From Cladophialophora immunda (taxonomy: Eukaryota > Ascomycota > Eurotiomycetes > Chaetothyriales > Herpotrichiellaceae), in the NCBI RefSeq assembly GCF_000835495.1, contig NW_015622541.1:7750001-7814000 (forward strand): a DNA stretch of 64,000 bases. The letters run 5' to 3'. Below the pieces are notes generated by a model, which was not told the origin of the DNA, did not search any database, and saw only the letters and a program-made list of their open reading frames with translations. Position numbers and translations under genes: made by a program. Positions 1-9,790 of the stretch are shown here, one piece after another. Position 1 is the first letter of the stretch, and every line of letters begins with the position of its first letter.

Positions 1-1236
1 GACTTGATCGATTGCTGGGTCCAGCCGCCGGTGGTTGAGTAAGAGCCCGACTTCCACCTGCACTCTGTGACCTTGAGGCCGATGGAGGTGGACCTGGAGG
101 CGGACCAGGTAGAGGCATTCCTGGAATCCAACTTCTCTGTTTGGAAGATGATCTCGACGACGATTCTTCTTGACTCGGAACCGATGGCGGCTGAGAAGAA
201 TATCCATCCGCGGACGCAGCTCTTCTTGACGCTGGCGGAGCGGGATGTTGTCCCAGGTTTGCATCCATTGGTGGATAAATAGGCACGTTCTGCTGCGCGG
301 CCACCGTATTTATCGACAGAGATGTTCCTAGAGGATGTCTCGCCACACCCAAGGCAGAACTTGGCCGGGATCCATGTTGCTGCGACGATATACTCAAGCG
401 GCCCTGGTGGTGGTCGAAACCACCGGATCGCCCTGAAGGGCCGAAATATTTTGGTCCATTTGTGTCCGTGATGGTCTGGCCGCTGTCACCTAGAGAATGA
501 GATCCCTGGTTCAGTGGTGACAGCACTCCCACAGTACTATTTGGAGTGTTTAACTGGGATTGATTTCCAGGAGCTGTGAACGTCGAGTCCGCAGGCGATA
601 TAGTCGACCCAGCACTGGTGGCCTCACGAACAGTAACACCTGTCGCTGCAGCGGCAGCAGCTGAATACGGTGGCGGTGGATTGGAAAGCCCTTCTGCACA
701 CAGAGTCAGACAAGTCTCTTTGCTCTCAGAATACCGATATACCTTCTGCTTGAGGCCCCGGATTCCGACAATCTGATCCAAATGACGTTCTTCGACTCCC
801 TCCCACCCACTCCCTAGGGTCATAAGGCACGTTGTAGTTTCCCGACACTCTTGCAGCCATCGGTATAGCACTTTGAGGACTTGGGACAGGCGAATTGATG
901 TACGTCGGCGAGAAGGGACCGTGCAACAAAGGAGCGGAGACGGGACCTGGAGACGACAGACCACGCGCAGAGACAATGTTGATGTTCAATGGCGGTGGAA
1001 GGGGGACATGGCCGAGGCGCACTGAAGAGGCCGTAGACTGGCCATCCCTCGGTGGTGGTGGTGGAGGAGGGAGAGGAATAATGACGGTGGGAGTTCTTGG
1101 GGAGTGTTGATATTGAACCTGGGCATGTTCAGCCGCAGTCAATGGTCGGCTTTCGAAACGCTGTTAGCCTGTCCTGCCTAGGAGCTCTAGATTGTGACAA
1201 GGAACCACATTCTTCGACGTAAACATACAAGGACAT
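1..1236 (-). CDS. Proline-rich protein, C-terminus cut by window edge
   Basis: Function not recognised. The model is join(1236..1229, 1149..743, 693..<1) on the minus strand. It starts at an ATG followed by an 8-nt first exon, a GTATGT donor, a CTAAC branch site and an AAG acceptor, giving an N-terminus beginning MSFRPLTAAEHAQVQYQ. The second intron (742..694, 49 nt) has a GTATAT donor, a CTGAC branch site and a GCAG acceptor; reading through it would hit a stop. The product is low-complexity: a run of eight prolines near residue 30, an Asn-Pro-Pro-Pro-Pro-Tyr-Ser motif (a PPxY-like WW ligand) just after the second junction, an alanine run, and a Ser/Gln/Pro-rich tail containing SWIPGMPLPGPPPGPPP. 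It stays open to base 1. The PPxY and polyproline tracts suggest binding to WW or SH3 proteins; this is inference. Confidence 0.7.
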
Positions 1237-2262
1237 AGTGTGAAGAAACAGTCTTGCCCAACCGCCCAGTTGAGATTGGTGGATTAAGCGCCCACACGGT
1301 TCAAGTCACATTCGCGCATCGTGGGCATCGCATCCTGTCTGGCACCGGTAGCCATACTGGTCTTTCGATTCACCAACCCGACAGCAGATGAAGTTCTCCG
1401 TCGATAGAAAGCGGAATATCAATAGAGACAGAAACAACGAGCTATCCGCAACCTGATCTTGGGCGAAGGCGATAGATGGGAGGCATGGAGGGCGATTGCG
1501 GAAGTGGGGACAGGAGAGTACGAGTGGCAGACGTTGTTGCTATTCTTTGCCCTGAAGCCTGCAAGCCAAGCCTAGAACAATTGGTCGCTTACAAGTCGTT
1601 AGCCAACACCATGGGGGAAGAGGGTGTCTGCAGGGCATGTGGCCGGAGAATAACTCGGGCTCTGGGTGGCCTGAGTCGAGAATATTTGGACGCTGACGGG
1701 CCCGGTGCGAGCAATGTGCAGGAACCCAAAGCGGATGCGGGATGGCGGGCAAGCCTCGCGTGAGTTGAGTCAGCCAATGAGGCCTGGGGGGGTGAAGAAG
1801 AGCAGGCGGGCGGGAGAAAATAGCAGCAGCTAGAACTCATGGGGAACAGGCACACCTATTGTTCAGTACCTCAGGCATAAGCATCTCGCCCAGAAGGCCA
1901 GCTGTGCCCGCGAGACGGGGAAGCTGAGGGCCCGGCATTTGCCCCTAGCCTTAACGAGAACGCTCGCGTCGAAAACTCGTTCGCTTGACCTTCCAGTCTG
2001 GTCAAGCATCCACTGCGCGTTCAAATTTGGAGCAACCAAAAAAAAAATTGGTTGTTGTCTCATATTCGAATGTCATCTCGCACTCTACGCGAATCACCTC
2101 AATGTTTGCTTTAGCTCTTGTGAGATCTCGTTCCTTGCTGGAATACCCCAGCCGGCTTGTCAACGAAGAAGATGCGCATCCCGAGGATGTTACAAGCACG
2201 GTAATTGAGGATAGTTGCTAACACCACAGACCGACTGCCTGTTCCACGACCCATGATTCAGA
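1237..2262. other. Intergenic, no supported gene
   Basis: Upstream region of the minus-strand proline-rich gene. Short open frames occur on both strands, but none has a convincing start, splice signals and fungal codon bias together. An A-rich tract lies near 2039-2047. I see nothing else here. Confidence 0.5.
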
Positions 2263-3660
2263 ATGAATGTCTCTCACCTAGCCACACCTTCCCCCAGGCC
2301 GATGAGCACCCTGATCGAGATGATTTTGAACACAGGAAACCACGAACATGAAAAGGGGGATCAAACAAGCTCTTCGGTGTGTTTCCCCAAGTTCTCCGTT
2401 CCTATTCATGATGAATCTGCATACCGTAACAAACTAGAGTCTTTGACCCTTCTGGGTATGAAACTCAAGATCGCAACGCACGTCAGTCTGATCATGCAGC
2501 ATCTCCATCATTCTTTCACTTCATTGAAAGTTCTCTGGCTAATATCCGCCCTAGAAATTCCTCGCAGCGCAACAATCCTGGGAATTCGGTATGTCATTTC
2601 TTTCCCCCCAAACCGAACGTACCAACCTTTATGATGATTGTTTCGAATAATATACGCTGGAAATTACCGGCAGAGGCCTTCGGGCTGTGGAAGATAACAA
2701 AATGGCTATATCTGATCATTCCAATCCCTCCGCCACACAATTCGCACAAGGACTGGCGAAGAATTTTACTGACTGGTGTTCAAAAGATAGATATTGGAAG
2801 GTATGGCTGGTTCTTCTGTTCCCTGGATATAGCGGTTCTCTTGATGAATGGCACTGGGCTCCGACCACGGCTACACATTAGCCGGGCTTGATGGAAATGC
2901 CCCATTGTGGCAGGCCTAGAAAACCTCGCCCACTGATTTGCCCAATGCCCTGTTCTTGGCCATGTTCCTCTCTCCAGACTTGTACTAATTGTCCTGTCTT
3001 CAAACAGGAGAGGTCGACGCGTTCTCTGCTCTTGAGTAAGTGTCTCTTCTGAGATCTCTTTTACATCCTCCCTCTCAATGATGATTCTTCTAGATGACGA
3101 GTCTTATCCAGTATTCTGATGCAGATAAACTCAAACAACCATTCATGCATTTCCTGACTTTTGTTTGGACTGACAGCTTCGTTCCATGTCTGGTCGCGAC
3201 ATTGCTAACGATCGAGTCTTCCAGATCTTACGTGACGGTTCAAGTACGTTACAGCCCTGTCAACGCCCCTCCAGTCATTCATACCTATGATGAACCGACG
3301 CATCCAAAAGACAAGCATATGTCCAAGTCGACTCATATCGACCAAGACGAGACTGTCAAGCCTGATACATATCTCCGTCAATATCTTATCCCAAGCCCTG
3401 TCAAGGGGGATGCTGACAACGACTCCACACAGGTTCACTTGGATAGATTTTTCTCATGTGAGTGACACGGTCTCTTCCTTCAATGCTTTCTTATTAGGAT
3501 GATTTATTCTACAATTCACGACGGTCAACGTAGCCTATGTTTTGACGACCACCGCCTGTGACAAGGCTTAGATCTGAATACACTGCCCCTTCCATTGTTG
3601 TCGATATTTTCAATAACTGCGGACCAAACTGACTTCTATGTGCAGAAGATTACCCTTTAG
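2263..3660 (+). other. Unresolved candidate multi-exon gene or gene remnant
   Basis: There are several good fungal splice signals in plus orientation: a GTATGT donor near 2592 with a CGGCAG acceptor near 2670, GTATGG near 2800 with AAACAG near 3006, GTAAGT near 3034 with TTCTAG near 3092, GTACGT near 3243 with ACACAG near 3432, and GTGAGT near 3459 with GTGCAG near 3647. One stretch reads well after the 2670 acceptor (GLRAVEDNKMAISDHSNPSA, near 2672-2735). I could not chain all exons into one frame without stops, and no domain is recognisable. It could be a real gene with an unusual structure, a long non-coding transcript, or a decayed gene. Confidence 0.25.
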
Positions 3661-3783
3661 CTAGTTCTCAGTGCTGCGATGCGCAATCTTTTTTACCTCT
3701 GATTTTTGTCTCGACTTCTCTTTCACTTTCACAGTATTCGAGCTTAAGACCTTTCACTTTGCTTCCAATTTCTTTTCGGTTTC

Positions 3784-3807
3784 ACTTCCACTCAAACTTC
3801 CACTCAA
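3784..3807. repeat. 12-bp perfect tandem duplication in a pyrimidine-rich leader
   Basis: Two head-to-tail copies of ACTTCCACTCAA lie within a C/T-rich tract of about 130 bp just upstream of the start codon at 3850. Pyrimidine-rich leaders are common just upstream of fungal start codons. Confidence 0.6.
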
Positions 3808-3849
3808 ACTCTCCTTTCTTTGCTTTCGTTTCCATCACACCATACTACC

Positions 3850-5433
3850 ATGCCTGGACTCGAGATCGGTGGTCCACCCAAGGTGGTTTACTCCAAGCCG
3901 AGGCTCCAGCATGCTCTCGATGTCTACCAAAGCGCTTGGGAAAGGTCGACGCCCACAACCAACAAGGCACGTCACCTTCGCCAGGATTACCAATTCCGAC
4001 GAGTCCACTCTACCTCGAACTTTACGCAAGCCATATCGTGGTATGACGATGACTCTTCCGACGAATACCGTCCCACTGCAGCGAAGAGACGTCGGCTTCT
4101 GATCCGCAAGATACCCAAAGCCAAACGAACCAAGCATGATATCAAGCCTGAAAGTTCGGTTACTTCTCCACCCGTTCATGACATCCCCTCCTTAGTGACA
4201 TTCTATCTCAAGTCCGATGCTGGGAGGGCTTTACTGTGTGACCTCGCCAAGGATAGCACTGGCTACGAGGCCAGCTTGTGCGCAGGTGGCGGCACACGAG
4301 GAGACGTTCTCAACGATGGTGTAGGCCACAGATCAAGTTGTGGACGACAAAATCATACTCTTTCGGCCAAGACGTTTCTGAGGAAGCAAGATGAAGAGAG
4401 TGAAAAGATTGGTGGTGGGACAAACCGCAGCGGTCTCAAGAGGAACAGGGAGAGTTTAATTAGGGGGGGAGGACCTATGGCGCACAAGGACGAGGTCTAC
4501 TCTGCCAAACCCAGCGATCGGCCATGTGAATCAGGTCAAGAAGTGGTTGTGGAATCGGTTGAATGCACACCTGAACAAACATCTGAGGACGCCCTGGACA
4601 TAGCCCTTGCCGGCCTCATCCACGACCATTCTGCTCCTACCTCACCTGCTCAACCGACGCCGATCCAGGTTATTCGTGCTGCTGCTGTGGAGATTCAACA
4701 GGCTCGGAACGTCCTAGCTGGAGTTTCCAGGGAACACCCAATCATTCTAGATTCGCCTCAATCCTCCCCAAAATTAGTACCGGCAAATGTGCACGTCCCA
4801 GTCACCATACGGACTCCGTGGGCTCATCCGATCAATTTCAAGTTTCTCGAGACATCAGACAAGCCGTGTCACTTTTGCGAGGACTTCAGATATGGAATCT
4901 ATGGATATGGCATTATTAGCGTCAAGGTGTTCCAGTCACCGGGGCAGTGCGAGCTTCAAGAGATGGGAAATGGGCATCGATCTTCGGGTAAAGAAGCAAC
5001 ACGTATGTGCGTTAACTGTTCTCTCAGCAGGCTCCATATTTCCAGATGCAAGGTCCATTCAATGCGGCGATTCGCAACAGCCTCTGATGAGCTCTATTGT
5101 ATGTACGTCAGTCAGTTGGTCGACATCGGGTACCCTAAAGGACCGGCCCTTAAGCGCGGAACATACTACGCTTGCTCCTTATGCACGCACCCTGCGTTCT
5201 GGAGATGTTGTGCTGACAAGAGTGTGGACAAATACCTGAGGAAACTGGATGACGTAAAGGGAAAGGGAAGAGGCTGCGGGCTGGTGCTCTGTGACTCCTG
5301 TGCGGTTCAAGTCGAAAGAGACAAGGGGATCTTGAAGCAAACGACTGTGCAGGAGCGGAACGGCTACGATTGTCGCAGGGCAGACATGGAGTTCCTCTTT
5401 GCAGGGAGCTTGCTCCATAAGGCTTGGGCCTGA
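3850..5433 (+). CDS. Hypothetical protein with C-terminal Cys-rich putative zinc-binding region
   Basis: Single-exon gene of 527 residues. The ATG at 3850 follows a pyrimidine-rich leader; codons further upstream in frame lack an ATG. The N-terminal two thirds are basic and low complexity, with a KRRRLLIRKIPKAKR cluster near residue 80 that could be a nuclear localisation signal. The last 200 residues carry ordered Cys/His pairs: CHFCEDFRYGIYGYG, CVNCSLSRLHISRCKVH, CSLCTHPAFWRCC and CGLVLCDSC, spaced like a RING/PHD-type or other double zinc site. I believe this C-terminal module occurs in ascomycete proteins of unknown function, but I cannot name a family. A nuclear role is inference. The next gene downstream is on the same strand, 1.9 kb away. 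Confidence 0.7.
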   Translation: MPGLEIGGPPKVVYSKPRLQHALDVYQSAWERSTPTTNKARHLRQDYQFRRVHSTSNFTQAISWYDDDSSDEYRPTAAKRRRLLIRKIPKAKRTKHDIKPESSVTSPPVHDIPSLVTFYLKSDAGRALLCDLAKDSTGYEASLCAGGGTRGDVLNDGVGHRSSCGRQNHTLSAKTFLRKQDEESEKIGGGTNRSGLKRNRESLIRGGGPMAHKDEVYSAKPSDRPCESGQEVVVESVECTPEQTSEDALDIALAGLIHDHSAPTSPAQPTPIQVIRAAAVEIQQARNVLAGVSREHPIILDSPQSSPKLVPANVHVPVTIRTPWAHPINFKFLETSDKPCHFCEDFRYGIYGYGIISVKVFQSPGQCELQEMGNGHRSSGKEATRMCVNCSLSRLHISRCKVHSMRRFATASDELYCMYVSQLVDIGYPKGPALKRGTYYACSLCTHPAFWRCCADKSVDKYLRKLDDVKGKGRGCGLVLCDSCAVQVERDKGILKQTTVQERNGYDCRRADMEFLFAGSLLHKAWA

Positions 5434-7340
5434 GTGCTTACGGGGTGGACGATGGTGCAAAAATAGGGGGGATTGGATTCTGTCAATTTATTCAGGTTCT
5501 TTCAAGGGGAGAGCGCAGAGTGACAGCACCCTCGAACGAGAGGGGGACGCATCGTGCTTGGAGTGGATGGTGCTGAACCGCCTGGACGAGTTTGTTGCAG
5601 TCAACCATCCTGCCCTCGGCATAACAGGACTATCGAGATTCGTTGGCAGTATAGCGAGTTTTCAATCCAAGCTTGATGAATCCTGACTTGTCCTCGAAAT
5701 CACTCCCTGTAGTGTGCTCCGTGAATTGCAACAAACGGTCATGCTATAGAAACAGAAAAAAGCTTCTTCGCTGCCGCCGATAAGCAGATGCCGCCGCGAT
5801 AAGGAATCTTGTCCCACCCGCAAAAAAAAGAATCGCACCCCCAACACCAGCACCAGCACCATCACAAGCATCATCAATCCTCGTCCAGACCTCGTCCTGC
5901 CTCGAAAGGCCGTCCTCAGGCCAGATCACATCATCATCATCATCTCCCGCTTTTGCCCTTTTCCCCGCGTATTCCTGCTCTCACCTCTCCCTCAACAACA
6001 GCAAACACTGACCGTGTCGGCAACCGAGCCTGGTTGATTGCGTAGCCACTCTCTGACCGCCTCCTCTGCAAACAAAACTGCCTACCTCCAAACTGATCGA
6101 TACCGGAATATCATGAGACCTTGAGAGCTCCAAAAGATGAGGATACTGGCGCTGCATACTGCTCATTAGAATCATCGGTCACCTCTGCCACACTCCTCAG
6201 CGAAGCCGTAAGCCCCTCACGGGCACACCTCGCCCCCTCGTCCGCCAGTCATGAGTTTCATTCAATCCAGTCCGCTAGCGATGCTGAGCAGGAGCACCTT
6301 GAACCGAGTGCTTCAGCCCTCTGATGTGAGTCAAGGAAGTCTCTTTGTATTTGGTTTAGATGCGTCTTCCAGCAGCCTTTGCGTCGTCTGCTTTATCACT
6401 CGTCGCCTTTGGTCGGACAAAGAATACCGTTTGATTGTCACATGAGAAACATCATCTCCTACGCTCGAAGGAATACTTCCGCCTTGACAGCCGAGGCCCA
6501 GCTGGACCGCATTGTGTGGATGAGGCTCGACGCTCTTGCGCCTGGGAACGCAGGCATCCGGTGAACCGACCACGCCCCCATGTTTTTGCCCATCGCATTG
6601 GCTTTCTGCATGGAGTAAGCCGAGAAGGTCGCAATGCTGGGCTGGGCTGTGGAGAAGAGGCAGATCTGCAAGCACACTCACCCCTCAAAAAAAAAGGCCA
6701 TCCCTGAAATTTCCGAGCGGGCAAAGACGCCCCCATGAACCAACAACCAGAACCAGGCCGCGTCCGTTGCCTCCGGCCCAGAAAATTGTGTTGAGCCGAA
6801 AAATCCCCCAAAGGCGCACAACGAACAATTCTCGTGATGCAACATGGTCTTCAATGTCCATCGAGCCATCACCACGCGACCAACCGCCTTCCCCCTCAAA
6901 CCACCCAATCTAGCCCGAACGAGACGTGGTCTGATTCTCGACAATTGCCAGTCTGCACCTGCCTGTGACGCATTGGGCCTGAGCCTTATTCTTGGTCTTG
7001 CTGGGACGTTCAATTAAAGATTCCCGGGTCAACGCTTGCGGCAAGCTCAGGATTTCGACCTGCGACAAGACCACCCTTTGCTGTCGGATTGAGACCGCTG
7101 CCACTGCAGAGCACCCTCCTCAATCCATCTCTGTGTCCCCAGCCCAATTCTGCTGGGATGGGCCAAGACGTGAGCACGCCCGAGTTTTCCTCTTGAGACT
7201 TACCCACGCTCAGAGCACGAGGCACGGCAAAGCCTTCGTGTTCGACACATGCGTCCTTTTGCCCCTGGTCCCGCGTCAACCGGAACGAATCATTGCCTCA
7301 ACCCAGCTACTTCTTTGTGCCATCCACGTTGTTCATAACT
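5434..7340 (+). promoter_or_regulatory. Long leader/promoter region of the PFK-2/FBPase-2 gene
   Basis: 1.9 kb without a confident coding exon. Near 5835-5880 there is a CAC/CAG/CAT-rich run and at about 5929-5945 an ATC/CAT microsatellite. Further on are C/T-rich tracts and an ATG at 6251 that opens a 25-codon frame (MSFIQSSPLAMLSRSTLNRV...) ending at a GTGAGT donor-like site near 6327. The 6251 frame could be an upstream exon, an upstream ORF or part of another transcript; I cannot join it in frame to the coding exons at 7341. Confidence 0.35.
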
Positions 7341-9197
7341 ATGGGGTTCTGCATCCCTCAAAGCGATCGAGTATGACGTCGCTCATTCGCTATTCTTTTT
7401 TTGCCTACTTGCGTGATTGGTCATACGCTAACTGGCATGAATGTAGTCCGAGGTTACTCAGATCGTGGTGGTTATGGTGGGCTTGCCAGCTCGAGGCAAG
7501 AGTCTAATAGCTGGCAAAGGTTCGTGTGACCGTCTCCAGCCGCTGCTCCTGTGCTAACGTGGTTCAGTCAAAAGATATCTTCGATGGACGTCGGTCAACG
7601 CCGAAGTATTCAACGTCGGCAAATACAGACGAACCGACAATCCCCATCCAGATGCCAAGTTCTTCGATGTCAATAACGCCGAAGGCGAGAAGGCTCGCCG
7701 CGCCGCAGCAGAGGCCGCCGTCGCCGACATGCTGATGTGGTTCAAGGACAAGAACAACAAGGTCGCCCTTCTAGACGCAACCAATTCCACCAAGTCGCGA
7801 CGGAAATGGATCCACGACAAGATAGTCGAGGCCAACCTGCTTCACCTGTTCGTCGAGAGCAAATGTGACGATGAAGACCTCATCATGGCCAACATTCTCG
7901 AAGTCAAGACCACGTCCCCAGACTATATCGGCCAGGATCCCGAGGTGGCGGCTAAAGATTTCCGCAACCGTATCCGGAACTATGAGAAAGTGTACCAGAC
8001 GATCGACGAGTCAGAGAAGCATCTCACCTACGTGAAAATCATCAACATTGGCGCGCGGGTGGTGATCAACCTCATCCAAGACTACTTGCAGTCTCGCCTG
8101 GTGTATTACCTCACTAATCTGCACATCAAGCCACGCAGCATATGGCTGTCCAGGCATGGCGAGTCTGAATACAACCTCGAGGGCAAGATTGGTGGCGATG
8201 CCAACCTGTCGGAGCGTGGTGAACGGTACGCGAAGATGCTGCCGGAGCTGGTCAAGCGCTCTGGGTTGCCAAAGGATGCTCCTTTGACGATATGGACCTC
8301 GACCTTGAAGAGAACAAGCCAGACAGCGCATTACCTGCAGGAAGAACTCGGCTGGGAGAAGTTGCAGTGGAAGGCGCTCGATGAACTAGATAGTGGGGTG
8401 TGTGACGGCATGACAGTAAGTTGACTATTTGGCGATGTCCTCCTCCTCTTCCAATCGTTGCTCCATTGCGTGCTAACCATTGTCCTCTCTTTCCGTGCAG
8501 TACCAGCAAATAGCTGAGAAGTACCCCGAAGACTTTCAGGCCCGGGACGACGACAAATACAACTACCGGTATCGTGGCGGCGAGTCCTACCGAGACGTGG
8601 TCATCCGGCTGGAACCCATCATCATGGAGCTGGAGCGAAGCGAGAACATCATCATCATCACGTACGTGCATCCTCTGTTTGTTCATCCCCCCCAACTCTA
8701 CCCCTTAGTTCGACAAGGCCGTTTGTTTGCATTACAACCACAACGCCTGCCGACCTAACACCATTTCTCCCACCCTCTAAAAGTCCATAGATGCCATCTC
8801 TCCTACTCACACATTTATTTTGTGATCTAGCCACCAAGCCATCGTGCGATGCATATTCGCGTACTTCATGGAGATCCCGCAGGAGAAGTCGCCATGGATG
8901 GAAGTGCCGCTGCACACGCTGATGAAGCTGACGCCCAAGGCGTACGGCACCGAGGTGGAGCGCTTCAAGGCCGACATTCCCGCCGTGTCGACGTGGCGGC
9001 CCAAGGGCAGCACGGCCAAGCATCACGACAGCGTCAGCGAGGGCATGCCCGAGGACGTGGTCGGCGAGGCCAAGGGCAAGAACTTCGGCGCCCGTGACGG
9101 CACCCTTGTCAAGGAGATCGACGCCGGCAGCAGCAGGCGCGAGTTGGCCGCGGGCGAGGTCCCCAAGATCATGATGACCGGGTTGCCCTTGCCGTGA
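7341..9197 (+). CDS. 6-phosphofructo-2-kinase/fructose-2,6-bisphosphatase
   Basis: Bifunctional enzyme that makes and breaks fructose-2,6-bisphosphate, the activator of phosphofructokinase-1 and inhibitor of fructose-1,6-bisphosphatase, in the cytosol. Model: join(7341..7370, 7447..7519, 7568..8415, 8501..8661, 8831..9197), 492 residues, all junctions GT-AG and in frame. The N-terminal kinase half has an intact P-loop GLPARGKS (residues 22-29) and the family segment FNVGKYRR. The C-terminal phosphatase half has RHGESE with the phospho-histidine at about residue 231 and a second catalytic histidine in THQAIVRC at about 372. Both halves therefore look active, closer in layout to the short FBP26-like fungal form than to long PFK26-like forms. 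The first coding exon is only 10 codons (MGFCIPQSDR). Confidence 0.93.
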
Positions 9198-9790
9198 GGC
9201 GTTTCAGGCGGTGGGGGAGGATGCAGTCGTGGAAGGCGAGTCCGGAAGAGAAGGATCGCGGGAAAGGCAAGTAGAATGGGAATAAAGGGGGGAGGAACTA
9301 TGAGATCTGGGAGGGACATCAGGATGGAACCGGGGAATGGACCACGAGGCACCCGAATGGAAATAAGGATGATGGATCCAGGGATGGATCCTAGATGCGT
9401 TACGCCCATTGCATTCGAACAAGAGGAACGAGTATCATGCTAGAGAGAAAATATGACCTGGGTCTGGTTAGAGTGCATCCAGAATACACTTGTACCACTC
9501 GAGCTCCTTCTCCCTCCCTCTCGTCTCTCCTCTCAACAACGACCATTCCAGCCTTTCTTTGCTGGACGTCCAACCCCCAACTTCGGCCATATCGTCTTCG
9601 CGGTCCCTCACCCCTAGTCTCCAGCCCATCTTGAAACCGGAAGATTGTTCTATGGGAGGCACTTTCCATCAGAGAATGCCACGAATGCGACTCGTGACAA
9701 TAGAAATGCTCGCAGTAATGTGCAGTCTCACGATCTTCCTACTTCTATCGCCAAGGGCCCAACGACTCTGCCATACTGCTCAATCGAGAG
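9198..9790. other. Convergent intergenic region
   Basis: 3' flank shared by the kinase/phosphatase gene (+) and the ankyrin gene (-). Purine-rich on the + strand at 9210-9400 and pyrimidine-rich near 9500-9535. No coding exon is supported. Confidence 0.5.
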
